NCBI GenBank assembly: GCA_020860755.1
Contig: JAJBTQ010000014.1
Span: forward strand, 1-50,855
DNA length: 50,855 nt
From: Lachnospiraceae bacterium
GTDB lineage: Bacteria; Bacillota; Clostridia; Lachnospirales; Lachnospiraceae
Direction: 5' to 3'
Shown here: positions 1 through 9,065 of the stretch, piece by piece
Layout of the letters: every line of letters begins with the position of its first letter
Numbering within the stretch: position 1 is the stretch's first letter
Notes under the pieces: model-generated
What the model was told of the DNA's origin: nothing
Seen by the model: only the letters and a program-made list of their open reading frames with translations
Database searches by the model: none
Program-made: the position numbers and the translations under genes

Positions 1-1
1 T

Positions 2-139
2 GCCAACGGACAGTGCATCGGCATCTCCATGATCGCGTTTGTCATCATGAAGCGCTTTCCCGGAAAGTGCACTGAAGTTTCGGTATTGACCTACGTAATC
101 GCTGCAATCTTTGCGGTCAAGTTCTTCCTGATCGTGTAA
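2..139 (+). CDS. C-terminal end of an AzgA-type (NCS2) purine permease, partial
   Basis: The window opens inside a gene; the frame starting at base 2 runs 45 codons to TAA at 137-139. The peptide has a hydrophobic segment, a short basic loop (MKRFPGK) and a final hydrophobic helix ending FFLIV. This arrangement, with ANGQCIGISMIAF before the loop and EVSVLTYVIAAIF after it, resembles the last two helices of guanine/hypoxanthine permeases of the PbuG/PbuO/AzgA group. Such permeases import purine bases by proton symport. The call rests on only 45 residues, so another multi-helix permease is possible. It ends 50 bp before the next gene with no visible terminator, so read-through into the ABC operon is possible. 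Confidence 0.55.
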   Translation, partial: ANGQCIGISMIAFVIMKRFPGKCTEVSVLTYVIAAIFAVKFFLIV

Positions 140-189
140 GGAACGGGAAGTCTTACAAAAATAAATAATAAATTTACAGGAGAGGAAAC

Positions 190-1368
190 ATGAAAAACAG
201 AATGAAAAAGATTTTGACACTTGCGGTTGCGGGCTGCATGGTATGTTCACTGGCGGCCTGCGGGAACTCAGGATCCGGAGAGAGTACGGAGGAAGAGGAA
301 GTAACTGAGGCTGAGCCTGCGGAGGAAGAAGGCACAGAGGTGGATGTAGTTGTAGAAGAGGAACCGGATGAGGAAGAGGGCTCCGCTCATGCGGGAGAGC
401 CCGTGGAGGATACCGGCGTCGTCTACAAAGTCGGCATCTGCAACTATGTTAATGATCCTTCCCTGGAGCAGATCGAGAATGCCATTGGGGCAGAGCTGGA
501 TGCCCAGGGCCCGGAGCTTGGGGTGACGTTCTCCTATGAGGACTATTCCTTCAACGGACAGGGAGACCAGACCAACTTAAATTCGATCGGCGCGCAGCTG
601 GTTGCTGAGGATGTGGACATTATCGTTGCGATTGCTACACCGACGGCTCTTGTCATGCAGAACGCGACAGCCGATACGGATATCCCGGTCGTGTTCTCGG
701 CAGTTTCCGACCCGGTGGGATCGGACCTTGTGGCAAGCATGGACGAGCCCGGCGGCAGCATAACCGGCACTTCCGATGCTCTGGCGACTGAGGATATCTT
801 TGACATCATCCTGGCACTGGATCCGGATGTGACCAACGTGGGTCTCTTATATGACTCCTCCCAGGATTCCTCGACACAGGCGATCGCGGACGCGAAGGCT
901 TATCTGGATGAAGCCGGTATTACCTATACAGAGAAGACCGGGACAACGACCGATGATCTCTCTCTGGCTGCTGATTCTCTGATCGCCTCGGGCTGCGAGG
1001 TCGTATTTACTCCGACCGACAACACCGTACAGGTTGCGGAGCCGTCCATCTATCAGAAGTTCATTGATGCGGGCGTGAAGCACTACTGCGGCGCGGATTC
1101 CTTTGCGTTAGTCGGCGCGTTCTGCGGTTACGGCGTGGACTATGAAAATCTTGGGACCATGACGGCTGATATGGTGATCGACATTCTCTTCGGAGAACAG
1201 GATCCCGCCACGACTCCCGTCATGACGTTTGACAACGGCAAGGCTTCCATCAACACGGACACCTGCGAGGCGCTCGGCTTAGACTACGATGAGATCTCCG
1301 AGACCATCGCTCCGCTTTGCACCGCTGTGGAGCCTTTGACCACCAGCACTTCTTTTGATGAGGAATAG
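190..1368 (+). CDS. ABC importer substrate-binding lipoprotein (ABC_sub_bind / TrpX-like)
   Basis: Secreted lipoprotein that should capture a small solute and deliver it to the permease encoded next. The 392-residue product starts with a basic signal peptide and the lipobox LAAC with Cys24 as lipidation site. A very acidic linker follows (about residues 30-66), then a two-lobed periplasmic-binding fold starting at VVYKVGICNYVNDPSLEQI. Family-typical stretches include DIIVAIATPTALVMQNAT, PVVFSAVSDPVGSDLV and the late VGAFCGYGVDYENLG. This is the ABC_sub_bind (PF04392) family, which includes tryptophan-type binding proteins, but the ligand cannot be read from sequence. The start is set by AGGAGAGGAAAC before the ATG. 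It forms an operon with the next two genes (15-bp gap, then a 7-bp overlap). Confidence 0.85.
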   Translation: MKNRMKKILTLAVAGCMVCSLAACGNSGSGESTEEEEVTEAEPAEEEGTEVDVVVEEEPDEEEGSAHAGEPVEDTGVVYKVGICNYVNDPSLEQIENAIGAELDAQGPELGVTFSYEDYSFNGQGDQTNLNSIGAQLVAEDVDIIVAIATPTALVMQNATADTDIPVVFSAVSDPVGSDLVASMDEPGGSITGTSDALATEDIFDIILALDPDVTNVGLLYDSSQDSSTQAIADAKAYLDEAGITYTEKTGTTTDDLSLAADSLIASGCEVVFTPTDNTVQVAEPSIYQKFIDAGVKHYCGADSFALVGAFCGYGVDYENLGTMTADMVIDILFGEQDPATTPVMTFDNGKASINTDTCEALGLDYDEISETIAPLCTAVEPLTTSTSFDEE

Positions 1369-1383
1369 CTCAGGAGAGGATAG

Positions 1384-2349
1384 ATGACGCTAGCGTCTTT
1401 CTTTACGGTATCAATTGTACAAAGCGCATTGGAACAGGGGTGTATCTACGCCCTTGTTGCGCTTGCGCTATATATCAGTTTTACCACGTTAAAGCTGTGT
1501 GATCTGTCCACGGACGGCTGCTTTACGATGGGATGCGCTATCGGCGCGCAGGTGGCTCTTTTAGGCCACCCGATCCTTGCGCTGTTCGCCTCTATGGGCG
1601 CCGGGGTTTGCTCCGGATATGTGACGGCGTTTTTGCAGACACGGCTTAAAATTGAGAGTATCCTGGCCGGGATCATCGTCAACACTGGCCTGTATACGAT
1701 CAACCTGGCTATTATGGGGTGGGGGACAAGCGCAGGCTTTTCCTCCACCATCAATATGTTTCAGGCTACGACGATCTTTGACATGGCGAAGAACTGGATG
1801 TATGACCTGGTCGGCTCCTGGTACAAGCTGATCGTGGTGGTGTTTATTCTCGCCATAGTCAGTGTGGCGCTTCTTTTCTTTTTCCGGACGAGGCTGGGGC
1901 TCTCAATCCGTGCGACCGGCGACAGCCTGGATATGGTGAAGGCTTCCTCCATCAACCCGGCTGTTATGATCACGATCGGCCTGTGCGTCGCAAATGCTTT
2001 CACGGCGCTTAGCGGCAGCCTCTTAGGTCAGTATCAGAAGAGCTGCGACATCAATCTGGGCACCGGCATGGTGACCATCGCTTTAGCAAGCCTGATCATC
2101 GGGTTGACGCTCGTGGGTGCCAGAAAAGGCGGCATCGGGCGTCAGATCCTTGGCGTGGCACTCGGAAGCTGTCTGTACCGGTTTATCATCGCGATCGCGC
2201 TGCGCTTCAACATTGACGCCTCGATGCTGAAACTGATCTCGGCGATCATCGTCTGCATCGCCATCTCGTTCCCTCAGGTGCGGCTGATGGTGATGTTCAC
2301 GCGCAGAAGGGTTCTCGCGCGCAGAGACAGGGGGGATTACGAATGCTGA
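1384..2349 (+). CDS. ABC importer permease (BPD_transp_2 type)
   Basis: Integral membrane subunit of the importer. The 321 residues form about eight to nine hydrophobic segments with almost no soluble domain, as in branched-chain amino acid/nucleoside-type permeases. Recognisable stretches are the N-terminal LVALALYISFTTLKLCDLSTDG and the central FRTRLGLSIRATGDSLDMVK, the cytoplasmic coupling region of this family. The LSGSLLGQYQKSCDINLGTG stretch is also characteristic of permeases paired with PF04392 binding proteins. A good ribosome site (CAGGAGAGGATAG) precedes the ATG at 1384. Its last codons overlap the ATPase gene by 7 bp, so the two are translationally coupled. Confidence 0.85.
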   Translation: MTLASFFTVSIVQSALEQGCIYALVALALYISFTTLKLCDLSTDGCFTMGCAIGAQVALLGHPILALFASMGAGVCSGYVTAFLQTRLKIESILAGIIVNTGLYTINLAIMGWGTSAGFSSTINMFQATTIFDMAKNWMYDLVGSWYKLIVVVFILAIVSVALLFFFRTRLGLSIRATGDSLDMVKASSINPAVMITIGLCVANAFTALSGSLLGQYQKSCDINLGTGMVTIALASLIIGLTLVGARKGGIGRQILGVALGSCLYRFIIAIALRFNIDASMLKLISAIIVCIAISFPQVRLMVMFTRRRVLARRDRGDYEC

Positions 2350-3149
2350 AACTGATCTCCATTTCCAAAACCTTTAATGCGGGTACGGTGAACGAAAAGT
2401 TGGCCATCGATAAGCTCTCGCTCGACTTGGCGGACGGTGATTTTGCCACGATCGTGGGATCGAACGGAGCCGGCAAGTCTACGATGTTCAATGCCATTAC
2501 CGGCAATTTCTATGTAGACGAGGGATATATTATCTTAGATGGCGAGGACATCACGTTTAAGAAGGAGCACGCGAGAAGCAGGGATATCGGACACCTGTTC
2601 CAGGATCCCCTGCGGGGCACGGCTCCCAACATGACGATCGAGGAGAACTTAGCGATTGCCTATCTGCGTGCATCGAACAGCGGATCGATGTTCAGCACTA
2701 TCACAAAGGCAGAAAAAGAGATGTTCCGTGAGCATCTTGCCCAGCTTGAGATGGGCTTGGAAGACCGGATGAAGAACCCGGTGGGTCTGCTCTCGGGAGG
2801 GCAGAGGCAGGCACTGACGCTGCTTATGGCGACCATCGTCACGCCGAAGCTGCTCCTGCTTGATGAGCACACGGCGGCACTCGATCCGTCGACGGCGGAG
2901 AAGGTTCTGGAACTTACAAAGTCGATCGTGGCCGAACGGCATATCACGTGCCTTATGGTTACCCACAACATGCATCAGGCGCTTCAGGTCGGCAACCGGA
3001 CTATCATGATGGATTCGGGCCATATCGTGCTGGATGTCTCCGGAGAGAAACGGGACGGTATGACCGTGCAGGATCTGCTCAACAAGTTTGCGGAGATGGC
3101 GGGGAAGGAGTTCGACAACGACCGGATCCTGCTCTCAACGACGACATAG
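2343..3149 (+). CDS. ABC importer ATP-binding protein
   Basis: Cytoplasmic ATPase that powers the importer. In the 268-residue protein the Walker A motif GSNGAGKS lies at residues 39-46, the signature LSGGQRQ begins at about residue 150, Walker B LLLLDE lies at 170-175, and the switch histidine is in VTHNMHQAL. All catalytic motifs are intact. Length and sequence fit the single ATPase of TrpZ-like importers. The start codon lies within the permease gene behind AGGGGGGATTACGA. The next gene, dCMP deaminase, starts 11 bp after the stop and probably shares the transcript. Confidence 0.9.
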   Translation: MLKLISISKTFNAGTVNEKLAIDKLSLDLADGDFATIVGSNGAGKSTMFNAITGNFYVDEGYIILDGEDITFKKEHARSRDIGHLFQDPLRGTAPNMTIEENLAIAYLRASNSGSMFSTITKAEKEMFREHLAQLEMGLEDRMKNPVGLLSGGQRQALTLLMATIVTPKLLLLDEHTAALDPSTAEKVLELTKSIVAERHITCLMVTHNMHQALQVGNRTIMMDSGHIVLDVSGEKRDGMTVQDLLNKFAEMAGKEFDNDRILLSTTT

Positions 3150-3159
3150 GAGGGAAAGT

Positions 3160-3645
3160 ATGGCGGGAAAACGCGAAAACTACATCACGTGGGATGAGTA
3201 TTTTATGGCGGTGGCCAAGCTGGCCGGCATGCGCTCGAAGGATCCGAGCTCTCAGGTAGGCTGCTGCATCGTCAGCCCGGACAACAAGATTTTATCCATG
3301 GGATACAACGGCTTCCCCAGAGGATGCTCCGACGACGAGTTTCCCTGGGAGCGCGAGGGAGAGGATGAGGACACGAAATACCCTTATGTCGTACACAGCG
3401 AATTAAATGCGATCCTAAACTACCGCGGAGGCAGCTTGGAGGGAGCCAAGCTCTACGTCTCACTTTTTCCCTGTAACGAATGCGCCAAGGCAATCATCCA
3501 GGCGGGGATCAAGACCATCGTCTATGACGATGACAAGTACGACGGCACCGTCTCGGTGATGACATCCAAACGGATGCTGGACGCGGCAGGGGTTCGCTAC
3601 TATCAGTATCAGCGGACCGGACGGAGTATCGAATTCACTGTATAA
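3160..3645 (+). CDS. Deoxycytidylate (dCMP) deaminase
   Basis: Zinc enzyme converting dCMP to dUMP, the precursor for thymidylate synthesis. The 161-residue protein shows the cytidine-deaminase fold signature: H79-S-E81 as zinc ligand and catalytic glutamate, and PC105-NEC108 supplying the two zinc cysteines. The GYNGFPRGC loop near residue 48 is typical of dCMP deaminases of the ComEB group. The ATG at 3160 with AGGAGGG just upstream is preferred; the frame is open further upstream but that part overlaps the ATPase gene out of frame and resembles nothing. The gene ends shortly before a strong terminator, so it is the last cistron of the operon. Confidence 0.93.
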   Translation: MAGKRENYITWDEYFMAVAKLAGMRSKDPSSQVGCCIVSPDNKILSMGYNGFPRGCSDDEFPWEREGEDEDTKYPYVVHSELNAILNYRGGSLEGAKLYVSLFPCNECAKAIIQAGIKTIVYDDDKYDGTVSVMTSKRMLDAAGVRYYQYQRTGRSIEFTV

Positions 3646-3660
3646 ACAAAGGAAACTTTA

Positions 3661-3698
3661 CGGAACACTGTTTTTTGACAGGGTTCCGTTTTTATTTT
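3661..3698 (+). terminator. Rho-independent terminator after dCMP deaminase
   Basis: The arms CGGAACACTGT (3661-3671) and ACAGGGTTCCG (3678-3688) form an 11-position stem with one A-G mismatch and a six-base loop. TTTTTATTTT follows. It separates the importer/deaminase operon from glpK. Confidence 0.85.
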
Positions 3699-3717
3699 GA
3701 GAGAAGGGAGAATTATC

Positions 3718-5211
3718 ATGGAACGGTATATCATGGCACTGGATCAGGGCACGACGAGCTGCCGGTCTATTCTGTTTGACCGGGATGGACATATCTGCTC
3801 TTTAGCGCAGAAGGAGTTTGCGCAGATCTATCCTCAGCCGGGCTGGGTCGAGCACGACCCGACGGAGATATGGGCATCCCAGCTGGCGGTGTCGGCGGAG
3901 GCCCTGGCAAAACTGGGGGTCGGAGTGGACGCGGTAGCTGCGATCGGCATCACGAACCAGAGGGAGACGACGATCGTCTGGGACCGCCATACCGGAGCCC
4001 CGGTCTACAATGCCATCGTCTGGCAGTGCCGCCGGAGTGCGGACCGCATCCGGCAGCTGGAGGAGGACGGCCTCGGGCCTTATGTACAGCAGACGACCGG
4101 CCTCATTCCGGATGCCTATTTTTCCGCGTCAAAGCTGGAGTGGATTCTCGATCACGTGGAGGGTGCCCGTGCGGCGGCCGAGGCGGGAGATCTTCTCTTT
4201 GGCACGATCGAGACCTGGCTGATCTGGAAGCTGACACAGGGGGCCGTTCATGTGACGGACTATACGAATGCGGCCCGGACGATGATGTTTGACATCCACA
4301 AGCTCTGCTGGGATGAGAAGATCCTTCAATATTTCAACATTCCGCGGTCCATGCTCCCGGAAGTGAAACCGTCCGGCTGCCTTTACGGCCTGACAGACAC
4401 GAGCGTCGTGGGCGGCGCCATCCCGATCGCGGGCGCGGCGGGAGACCAGCAGGCGGCGCTGTTCGGACAGTGCTGTTTTTCGCCGGGTGATGTGAAAAAC
4501 ACCTACGGGACCGGAGGGTTCCTTCTGATGAACACCGGGGAGCGGGCACCTGTCTCAGCGAACGGCCTGCTTACAACACTGGCGGCTACAGCAGACGGAA
4601 GCTTACAGTATGCCCTTGAGGGAAGCATCTTTGTAGCGGGGGCCGGGATCCAGTGGCTGCGGGATGAGATGGGATTGATTACTACAGCTGCCGAGTCGGA
4701 GGACTATGCCAATTCCGTCCCGGATACGAACGGTGTGTATCTCGTCCCGGCTTTTACCGGCATCGGCGCCCCGTACTGGGATCCGTATGCCCGGGGCATT
4801 ATCGCCGGCATTACGCGCGGCTGCAGCAAGGCACATGTGATCCGGGCGGCACTGGAGGCCATGGCCTATCAGACCCGGGATATCATAGAAGTTATGATGA
4901 GAGAGTCCGGAGAGGACATTCCCAATCTCAAAGTGGACGGCGGTGCCTCCAAAAACAACTTTCTCCTTCAGTTTCAGGCGGATATGCTCGATGTGCCGGT
5001 GGTGCGTCCCGAGGTCGTCGAGACGACGGCGCTCGGCGCGGCATATCTGGCCGGCCTGACGGTTGGATTCTGGGATGGACCGGAGGATGTAAAACAGCAT
5101 TGGAGTAAGGACCGCACGTTTGCGCCCTCCATGGAGGAGGGGCGCAAAGAGATGCTTTTAGAAGGGTGGCACAAAGCCGTGAAAACGGCCCTTAGCTGGT
5201 CGGAAAAATGA
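3718..5211 (+). CDS. glpK: Glycerol kinase
   Basis: Phosphorylates glycerol to sn-glycerol 3-phosphate with ATP in the cytoplasm, the entry step of glycerol catabolism and a source of lipid backbone. The 497-residue length is normal for the family. The N-terminal phosphate-binding loop [16 protein letters not shown], the substrate motifs [11 protein letters not shown] and [11 protein letters not shown], and the second-lobe ATP motifs ([13 protein letters not shown] and [18 protein letters not shown]) are all intact. The ATG at 3718 follows AGAAGGGAG at 3702-3710; an upstream in-frame ATG at 3697 sits in the terminator tail and is unlikely. No glycerol facilitator or glycerol-3-phosphate dehydrogenase is adjacent, so the gene is probably transcribed alone. 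Confidence 0.96.
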   Translation: MERYIMALDQGTTSCRSILFDRDGHICSLAQKEFAQIYPQPGWVEHDPTEIWASQLAVSAEALAKLGVGVDAVAAIGITNQRETTIVWDRHTGAPVYNAIVWQCRRSADRIRQLEEDGLGPYVQQTTGLIPDAYFSASKLEWILDHVEGARAAAEAGDLLFGTIETWLIWKLTQGAVHVTDYTNAARTMMFDIHKLCWDEKILQYFNIPRSMLPEVKPSGCLYGLTDTSVVGGAIPIAGAAGDQQAALFGQCCFSPGDVKNTYGTGGFLLMNTGERAPVSANGLLTTLAATADGSLQYALEGSIFVAGAGIQWLRDEMGLITTAAESEDYANSVPDTNGVYLVPAFTGIGAPYWDPYARGIIAGITRGCSKAHVIRAALEAMAYQTRDIIEVMMRESGEDIPNLKVDGGASKNNFLLQFQADMLDVPVVRPEVVETTALGAAYLAGLTVGFWDGPEDVKQHWSKDRTFAPSMEEGRKEMLLEGWHKAVKTALSWSEK

Positions 5212-5242
5212 CTGATCAAAGACACAATTTCAACACAGTTTT

Positions 5243-5269
5243 TTGATAAAAATAACATATATTTATGAT
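5243..5269 (+). promoter_or_regulatory. Possible promoter for the export operon
   Basis: TTGATA (5243-5248) and TATGAT (5264-5269) are separated by 15 bp, in an A/T-rich pocket between glpK and the first adaptor gene. The spacing is short, so the assignment is tentative. It is the best sigma-A-like match in this 145-bp gap. Confidence 0.35.
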
Positions 5270-5356
5270 GGACTAATACTTTAGACGGATATACTGATGA
5301 TCCGGCGTTACAGCTGGCCGCTGCAGCGGGGGTTTAACTGGTAAGGAGACCTTAAG

Positions 5357-7153
5357 ATGAGCGAGAAAAATGACATCCCGACAACCGATGAAGAACTGGT
5401 TGAAATGCATAAAAAGGCGAAACAGAAAAAACAGCGGAGGAGGATCCTCACCATTGTGATCGTAGTTGTTGCTGTCATCATAGTCGTGGCGGTGGCGATC
5501 GTATTGCTGAGACGCCGGGTGGATGATATGGCGGGTGCCGCGTCTGACGAGGTGGCAGAGGCTGTTGTGACGAAGGGAAGTATCTCTACGACAGTGACCG
5601 GCTCCGGCACGATCACGGATGAGGATGTCGACGAGCTTTCAGTACCGGTTTCGCTTGAGATTACAGACTTCTATGTGGAGGAAGGTGATGTCGTAGAGCA
5701 GGGAGATCTCATCGCAACTGTGACAAACGCGTCCCTGATGGGAGCGATGTCCGATACGCAGGAGGCCATTGACGATCTCGATGAGAATCTGACGGAGGCC
5801 GCCGGAGATACAGTGAGCAGCACTGTGACTTCCAGCGTTTCCGGGCGTGTAAAAGAAATTTTTGTATCAAGCGGCGAAGATGTGTCAAGCGTTATGTACC
5901 GGGACGGCGCACTTATGATGCTTTCTCTGGACGGTTACATGGCTGTGGATGTCGATACAGATTCGCTTCACGTCAATGATTCCGTCACGGTTAAGACGGG
6001 CAGCGGCACAGCGTATGACGGAACGGTTTCCTACGCCGCAGCCGGACAGGCGACAGTCCTGATCACGGACGACGGCCCGTCAAACGGGGAGACAGTCACC
6101 GTGGAGACCAAGAGCGGCTCTAAAGTGGGACAGGGGGCCCTTTACATAAACAGTCCGATGGCGATCACCGGATACACCGGTACGGTGTCTTCCATTCCGG
6201 TGTCTGTGGGCAGCAAGGTTTCCGAGGGAACGACACTGCTGACGTTGTCGGATACGGAGACATCGGCCAACTATGACACACTCCTTGTAGAACGGCAGGA
6301 TCTGGCAGATCAGCTTGATACGCTGATCCGTATTTATAAAGAGGGCGGAATCTGCGCAACCAGTGCGGGGACGGTCGAGTCCATCGACGAGACCCTGACG
6401 GAGACTTCGGCGGTAACCTCCGAAGTATCGTCTGACCTTGCATCTGACGCTCTGGACTATATAGATGAAGGCGCATCTGATAACAGTTCTGCCGTGGAAG
6501 AAGCGGCCAGCTCTGAGACGAACGACGTCACGGTGGCAACCATTTCAAAAGACGACAATATGGTTATCACGATCGATGTGGATGAGACAGACATTCTATC
6601 CCTCTCGGTGGGACAGACGGCCTATGTGACGGTCGACTCTATCGGCGATGAGACATATGAGGGCACGGTGACTGCCATCAACACGACGGCTTCCGGAGGG
6701 TCCGGCGTGACAAACTATTCTGCTGAGATCACGTTCCCGAAAGCTCCGGAGATGCTCTCCGGTATGTCAGCCACTGTGGAGATCACGATCGAGGGAGTGG
6801 AGGACGCGCTCATCATTCCGGTGGATGCCCTGCACCAGACAAGCTCCACGGCTTACGTATATACAGAGTATGACAAGGATACCCAGGAATTCTCCGGCAT
6901 GGTCGAAGTGACTACAGGGCTTGCCAACAGCAGCCTGGTGGAGATCACGAGCGGCCTCTCAGAGGGTGATGTGGTCTTTTATACGCCGGGCGATGACAGT
7001 GAATTTGCGGCGCTCTTCTCTGATGACGGGGATATGGAATCCTACGATATGGAGGAACTGCCGGATATGCCGGACGAAGACAGGGAAGGTGCGCCTGACG
7101 GCGGCATGGGCGGCCCCGGCGGCGACATGGGCGGCCCCGGCGGCGAAAGATAA
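5357..7153 (+). CDS. Membrane-fusion adaptor of an ABC exporter (HlyD/YknX-like)
   Basis: Extracytoplasmic adaptor expected to work with the MacB-type ATPase and permease encoded next. The 598-residue protein has a basic N-terminus, a single anchor helix (about 31-51), then a lipoyl/barrel-sandwich half-motif at about 70-130 (ITDFYVEEGDVVEQGDLIATV) and its partner near 270-300. A C-terminal beta-barrel and membrane-proximal domain follow (about 390-560). The hairpin between the lipoyl halves is short, as expected where there is no outer membrane channel. The tail is acidic and then Gly-rich (GGMGGPGGDMGGPGGER). AAGGAG lies ahead of the ATG. B. subtilis YknX is the nearest functional analogue I know. 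Confidence 0.82.
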   Translation: MSEKNDIPTTDEELVEMHKKAKQKKQRRRILTIVIVVVAVIIVVAVAIVLLRRRVDDMAGAASDEVAEAVVTKGSISTTVTGSGTITDEDVDELSVPVSLEITDFYVEEGDVVEQGDLIATVTNASLMGAMSDTQEAIDDLDENLTEAAGDTVSSTVTSSVSGRVKEIFVSSGEDVSSVMYRDGALMMLSLDGYMAVDVDTDSLHVNDSVTVKTGSGTAYDGTVSYAAAGQATVLITDDGPSNGETVTVETKSGSKVGQGALYINSPMAITGYTGTVSSIPVSVGSKVSEGTTLLTLSDTETSANYDTLLVERQDLADQLDTLIRIYKEGGICATSAGTVESIDETLTETSAVTSEVSSDLASDALDYIDEGASDNSSAVEEAASSETNDVTVATISKDDNMVITIDVDETDILSLSVGQTAYVTVDSIGDETYEGTVTAINTTASGGSGVTNYSAEITFPKAPEMLSGMSATVEITIEGVEDALIIPVDALHQTSSTAYVYTEYDKDTQEFSGMVEVTTGLANSSLVEITSGLSEGDVVFYTPGDDSEFAALFSDDGDMESYDMEELPDMPDEDREGAPDGGMGGPGGDMGGPGGER

Positions 7154-7195
7154 TCTGGAGATCTATCACCGGCATTTAGGCCGGGAGGAATATTT

Positions 7196-7873
7196 ATGGC
7201 TATGATCGTCATGAAAGACATCTGCAAAATGTATCTGGTAGGGGATGAGGAGGTTCACGCCTTAGACCACGCCAGCCTCTCGATCGATGAGGGGGAGTTT
7301 GTCTCTATCATCGGACCGTCCGGAAGCGGAAAATCCACGTTGATGAACATCATCGGCTGTCTGGACACGGCGGATGCCGGCACTTATCTTTTGGAAGATA
7401 TCCCCATCGAAGATTATACAGAGAACGAATTGGCGAAGATCCGGAACGAAAAGATCGGGTTCGTATTTCAGAACTTCAACCTGATCCCGAATCTGACCGC
7501 GGAGGAGAATGTAGAGCTCCCTCTGATCTATCAGGGGATGAAGCGGGCCGACCGCTCGCCGCGTGTAGAGGAGGCGCTTATGCAGGTCGGACTTGACCAG
7601 CGCGCAAAGCATCTGCCGACCGAACTCTCCGGTGGTCAGCAGCAGCGCGTAGCCATTGCGCGGGCGCTCGTGACGCAGCCGTCTCTGATCCTTGCCGATG
7701 AACCCACCGGCAATCTGGACTCTAAGACAAGCGATGAGATCCTTCAGATTTTTCTCGATCTGAATAAGCAGGGGAAAACGATCGTTCTGATCACGCACAA
7801 CAATGAGATCGCACAGCAGGCCTCCCGAAGCATTCACATCTTCGACGGACGGGTATCGGAGGTGACGACATGA
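7196..7873 (+). CDS. MacB/YknY-type ABC ATPase
   Basis: Cytoplasmic ATPase of the LolD/MacB class. In 225 residues it shows Walker A GPSGSGKS (40-47), the Q-loop [21 protein letters not shown], signature LSGGQQQR (144-151), Walker B LILADE (164-169) followed by PTGNLDS, and the switch-histidine motif ITHN. The [10 protein letters not shown] box is typical of mechanotransmission-type ABC systems. A GGGAGG ribosome site precedes the ATG. The last codons overlap the permease gene (ATGA), indicating coupled translation and a matched ATPase/permease pair. Confidence 0.93.
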   Translation: MAMIVMKDICKMYLVGDEEVHALDHASLSIDEGEFVSIIGPSGSGKSTLMNIIGCLDTADAGTYLLEDIPIEDYTENELAKIRNEKIGFVFQNFNLIPNLTAEENVELPLIYQGMKRADRSPRVEEALMQVGLDQRAKHLPTELSGGQQQRVAIARALVTQPSLILADEPTGNLDSKTSDEILQIFLDLNKQGKTIVLITHNNEIAQQASRSIHIFDGRVSEVTT

Positions 7874-9060
7874 TTCAATCACTCAGGCTGGCCTTAAAAT
7901 CCCTTGCCGGAAACAGAATGCGGGCTTTCCTTACCATGCTTGGCATCATCATCGGAGTCGTGGCTTTAGTTGTTTTAGTGAGTCTGGTAAACGGGGCGAC
8001 TTCAAGTGTTACAGATGTGATGTCAGGGCTGGGCAGCGATATGCTCGAGACCTATATCTATGATGACAAGGGGAATCCCATCACGCTTACTGACATAGAG
8101 GAGTGGAGCGACGAGGCGGAGATCGGAGAGATCTCACCCTGTGTTAGCACGATGGCAACCGTAAAGTACGGTTCGGAAAGCGGAAGCCTCTCTTTGTACG
8201 GCACGACACCCGGATACTATGAGGTCGAAAACTTAAGTCTTTCCCTTGGGCGCTTCTTAAAGACAACGGACGTCGAAAACAGCAACTATGTCTGTGTCAT
8301 AAACGAGAGTATGGCCGAGAGCCTGATCGGATTTTTGGACTGTGTCGGGGAGGAGGTATCCATTGACGGCATGAAATTCACGGTCGTCGGAGTTTTAGAG
8401 GACGACAGCAGTTCCTTCATGTCGCTGTTTACTGACGGCTTAAACGTCGCCTATATCCCTTACACTACGCTTCTTCGCATGTCGTCTGCCGTGAGCACTG
8501 ATATCACTGAGTTTTACGTCAGCGCAGCGCCCGGGCACACAAATGCGGAGGTGGAAACTCTGCTCACCGACATCATGATGGAGCGTTTTGACAACGATGA
8601 GGACGCTTTTTACATCTATAATCAGGACGATCTGGAGGAATCCCTCAGCATGGTCACAACGATCCTGTCCGGGCTGCTCGGCGGCATAGCGGCCATTTCG
8701 CTGCTCGTCGGCGGCATCGGCATCATGAACATCATGCTTGTGACGGTGACAGAGCGCACGCGGGAGATCGGCATCCGCAAGGCCATCGGAGCAACGCGGG
8801 GCAATATCCTGCGTCAGTTCCTCATGGAGGCCATTGTGATCTGCATGATCGGCTGCGCCATCGGCATCTTCCTGTCTTGGGTCATCCTGCAGCTGGCCAC
8901 TATTGTGGCGGGCAGTCTGGGCGTGGCGTTTGCTATGAACTGGAGGATCGTTCTCATCGCCATCGCATTCTGTTTTGCCATCGGGCTTGTATTCGGGCTG
9001 TACCCGGCAAACAGGGCCGCAAAAATGAAACCGATCGATGCATTGCACTATAACGGATAA
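7870..9060 (+). CDS. MacB/YknZ-type ABC permease (FtsX family)
   Basis: Four-helix permease with a large extracytoplasmic domain, 396 residues. The N-terminal MacB-PCD segment has the typical SLRLALKSLAGNRMRAFLTM followed by LGIIIGVVALVVLVS. A roughly 200-residue external domain follows. Three C-terminal helices form the FtsX domain, with GGIGIMNIMLVTVTERTREI and GIRKAIGATRGNILRQFL, the latter being the coupling region. The C-terminus PANRAAKMKPIDALHY is characteristic of MacB-family permeases. The ATG overlaps the ATPase stop, behind GGAGGTGACGAC. Two adaptor genes flank the ATPase/permease core. Confidence 0.93.
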   Translation: MIQSLRLALKSLAGNRMRAFLTMLGIIIGVVALVVLVSLVNGATSSVTDVMSGLGSDMLETYIYDDKGNPITLTDIEEWSDEAEIGEISPCVSTMATVKYGSESGSLSLYGTTPGYYEVENLSLSLGRFLKTTDVENSNYVCVINESMAESLIGFLDCVGEEVSIDGMKFTVVGVLEDDSSSFMSLFTDGLNVAYIPYTTLLRMSSAVSTDITEFYVSAAPGHTNAEVETLLTDIMMERFDNDEDAFYIYNQDDLEESLSMVTTILSGLLGGIAAISLLVGGIGIMNIMLVTVTERTREIGIRKAIGATRGNILRQFLMEAIVICMIGCAIGIFLSWVILQLATIVAGSLGVAFAMNWRIVLIAIAFCFAIGLVFGLYPANRAAKMKPIDALHYNG

Positions 9061-9065
9061 AACGT

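Noticed and set aside
3088-3159. Upstream extension of dCMP deaminase
   Set aside because: It overlaps the ATPase gene out of frame, and a strong ribosome site directly precedes the ATG at 3160.
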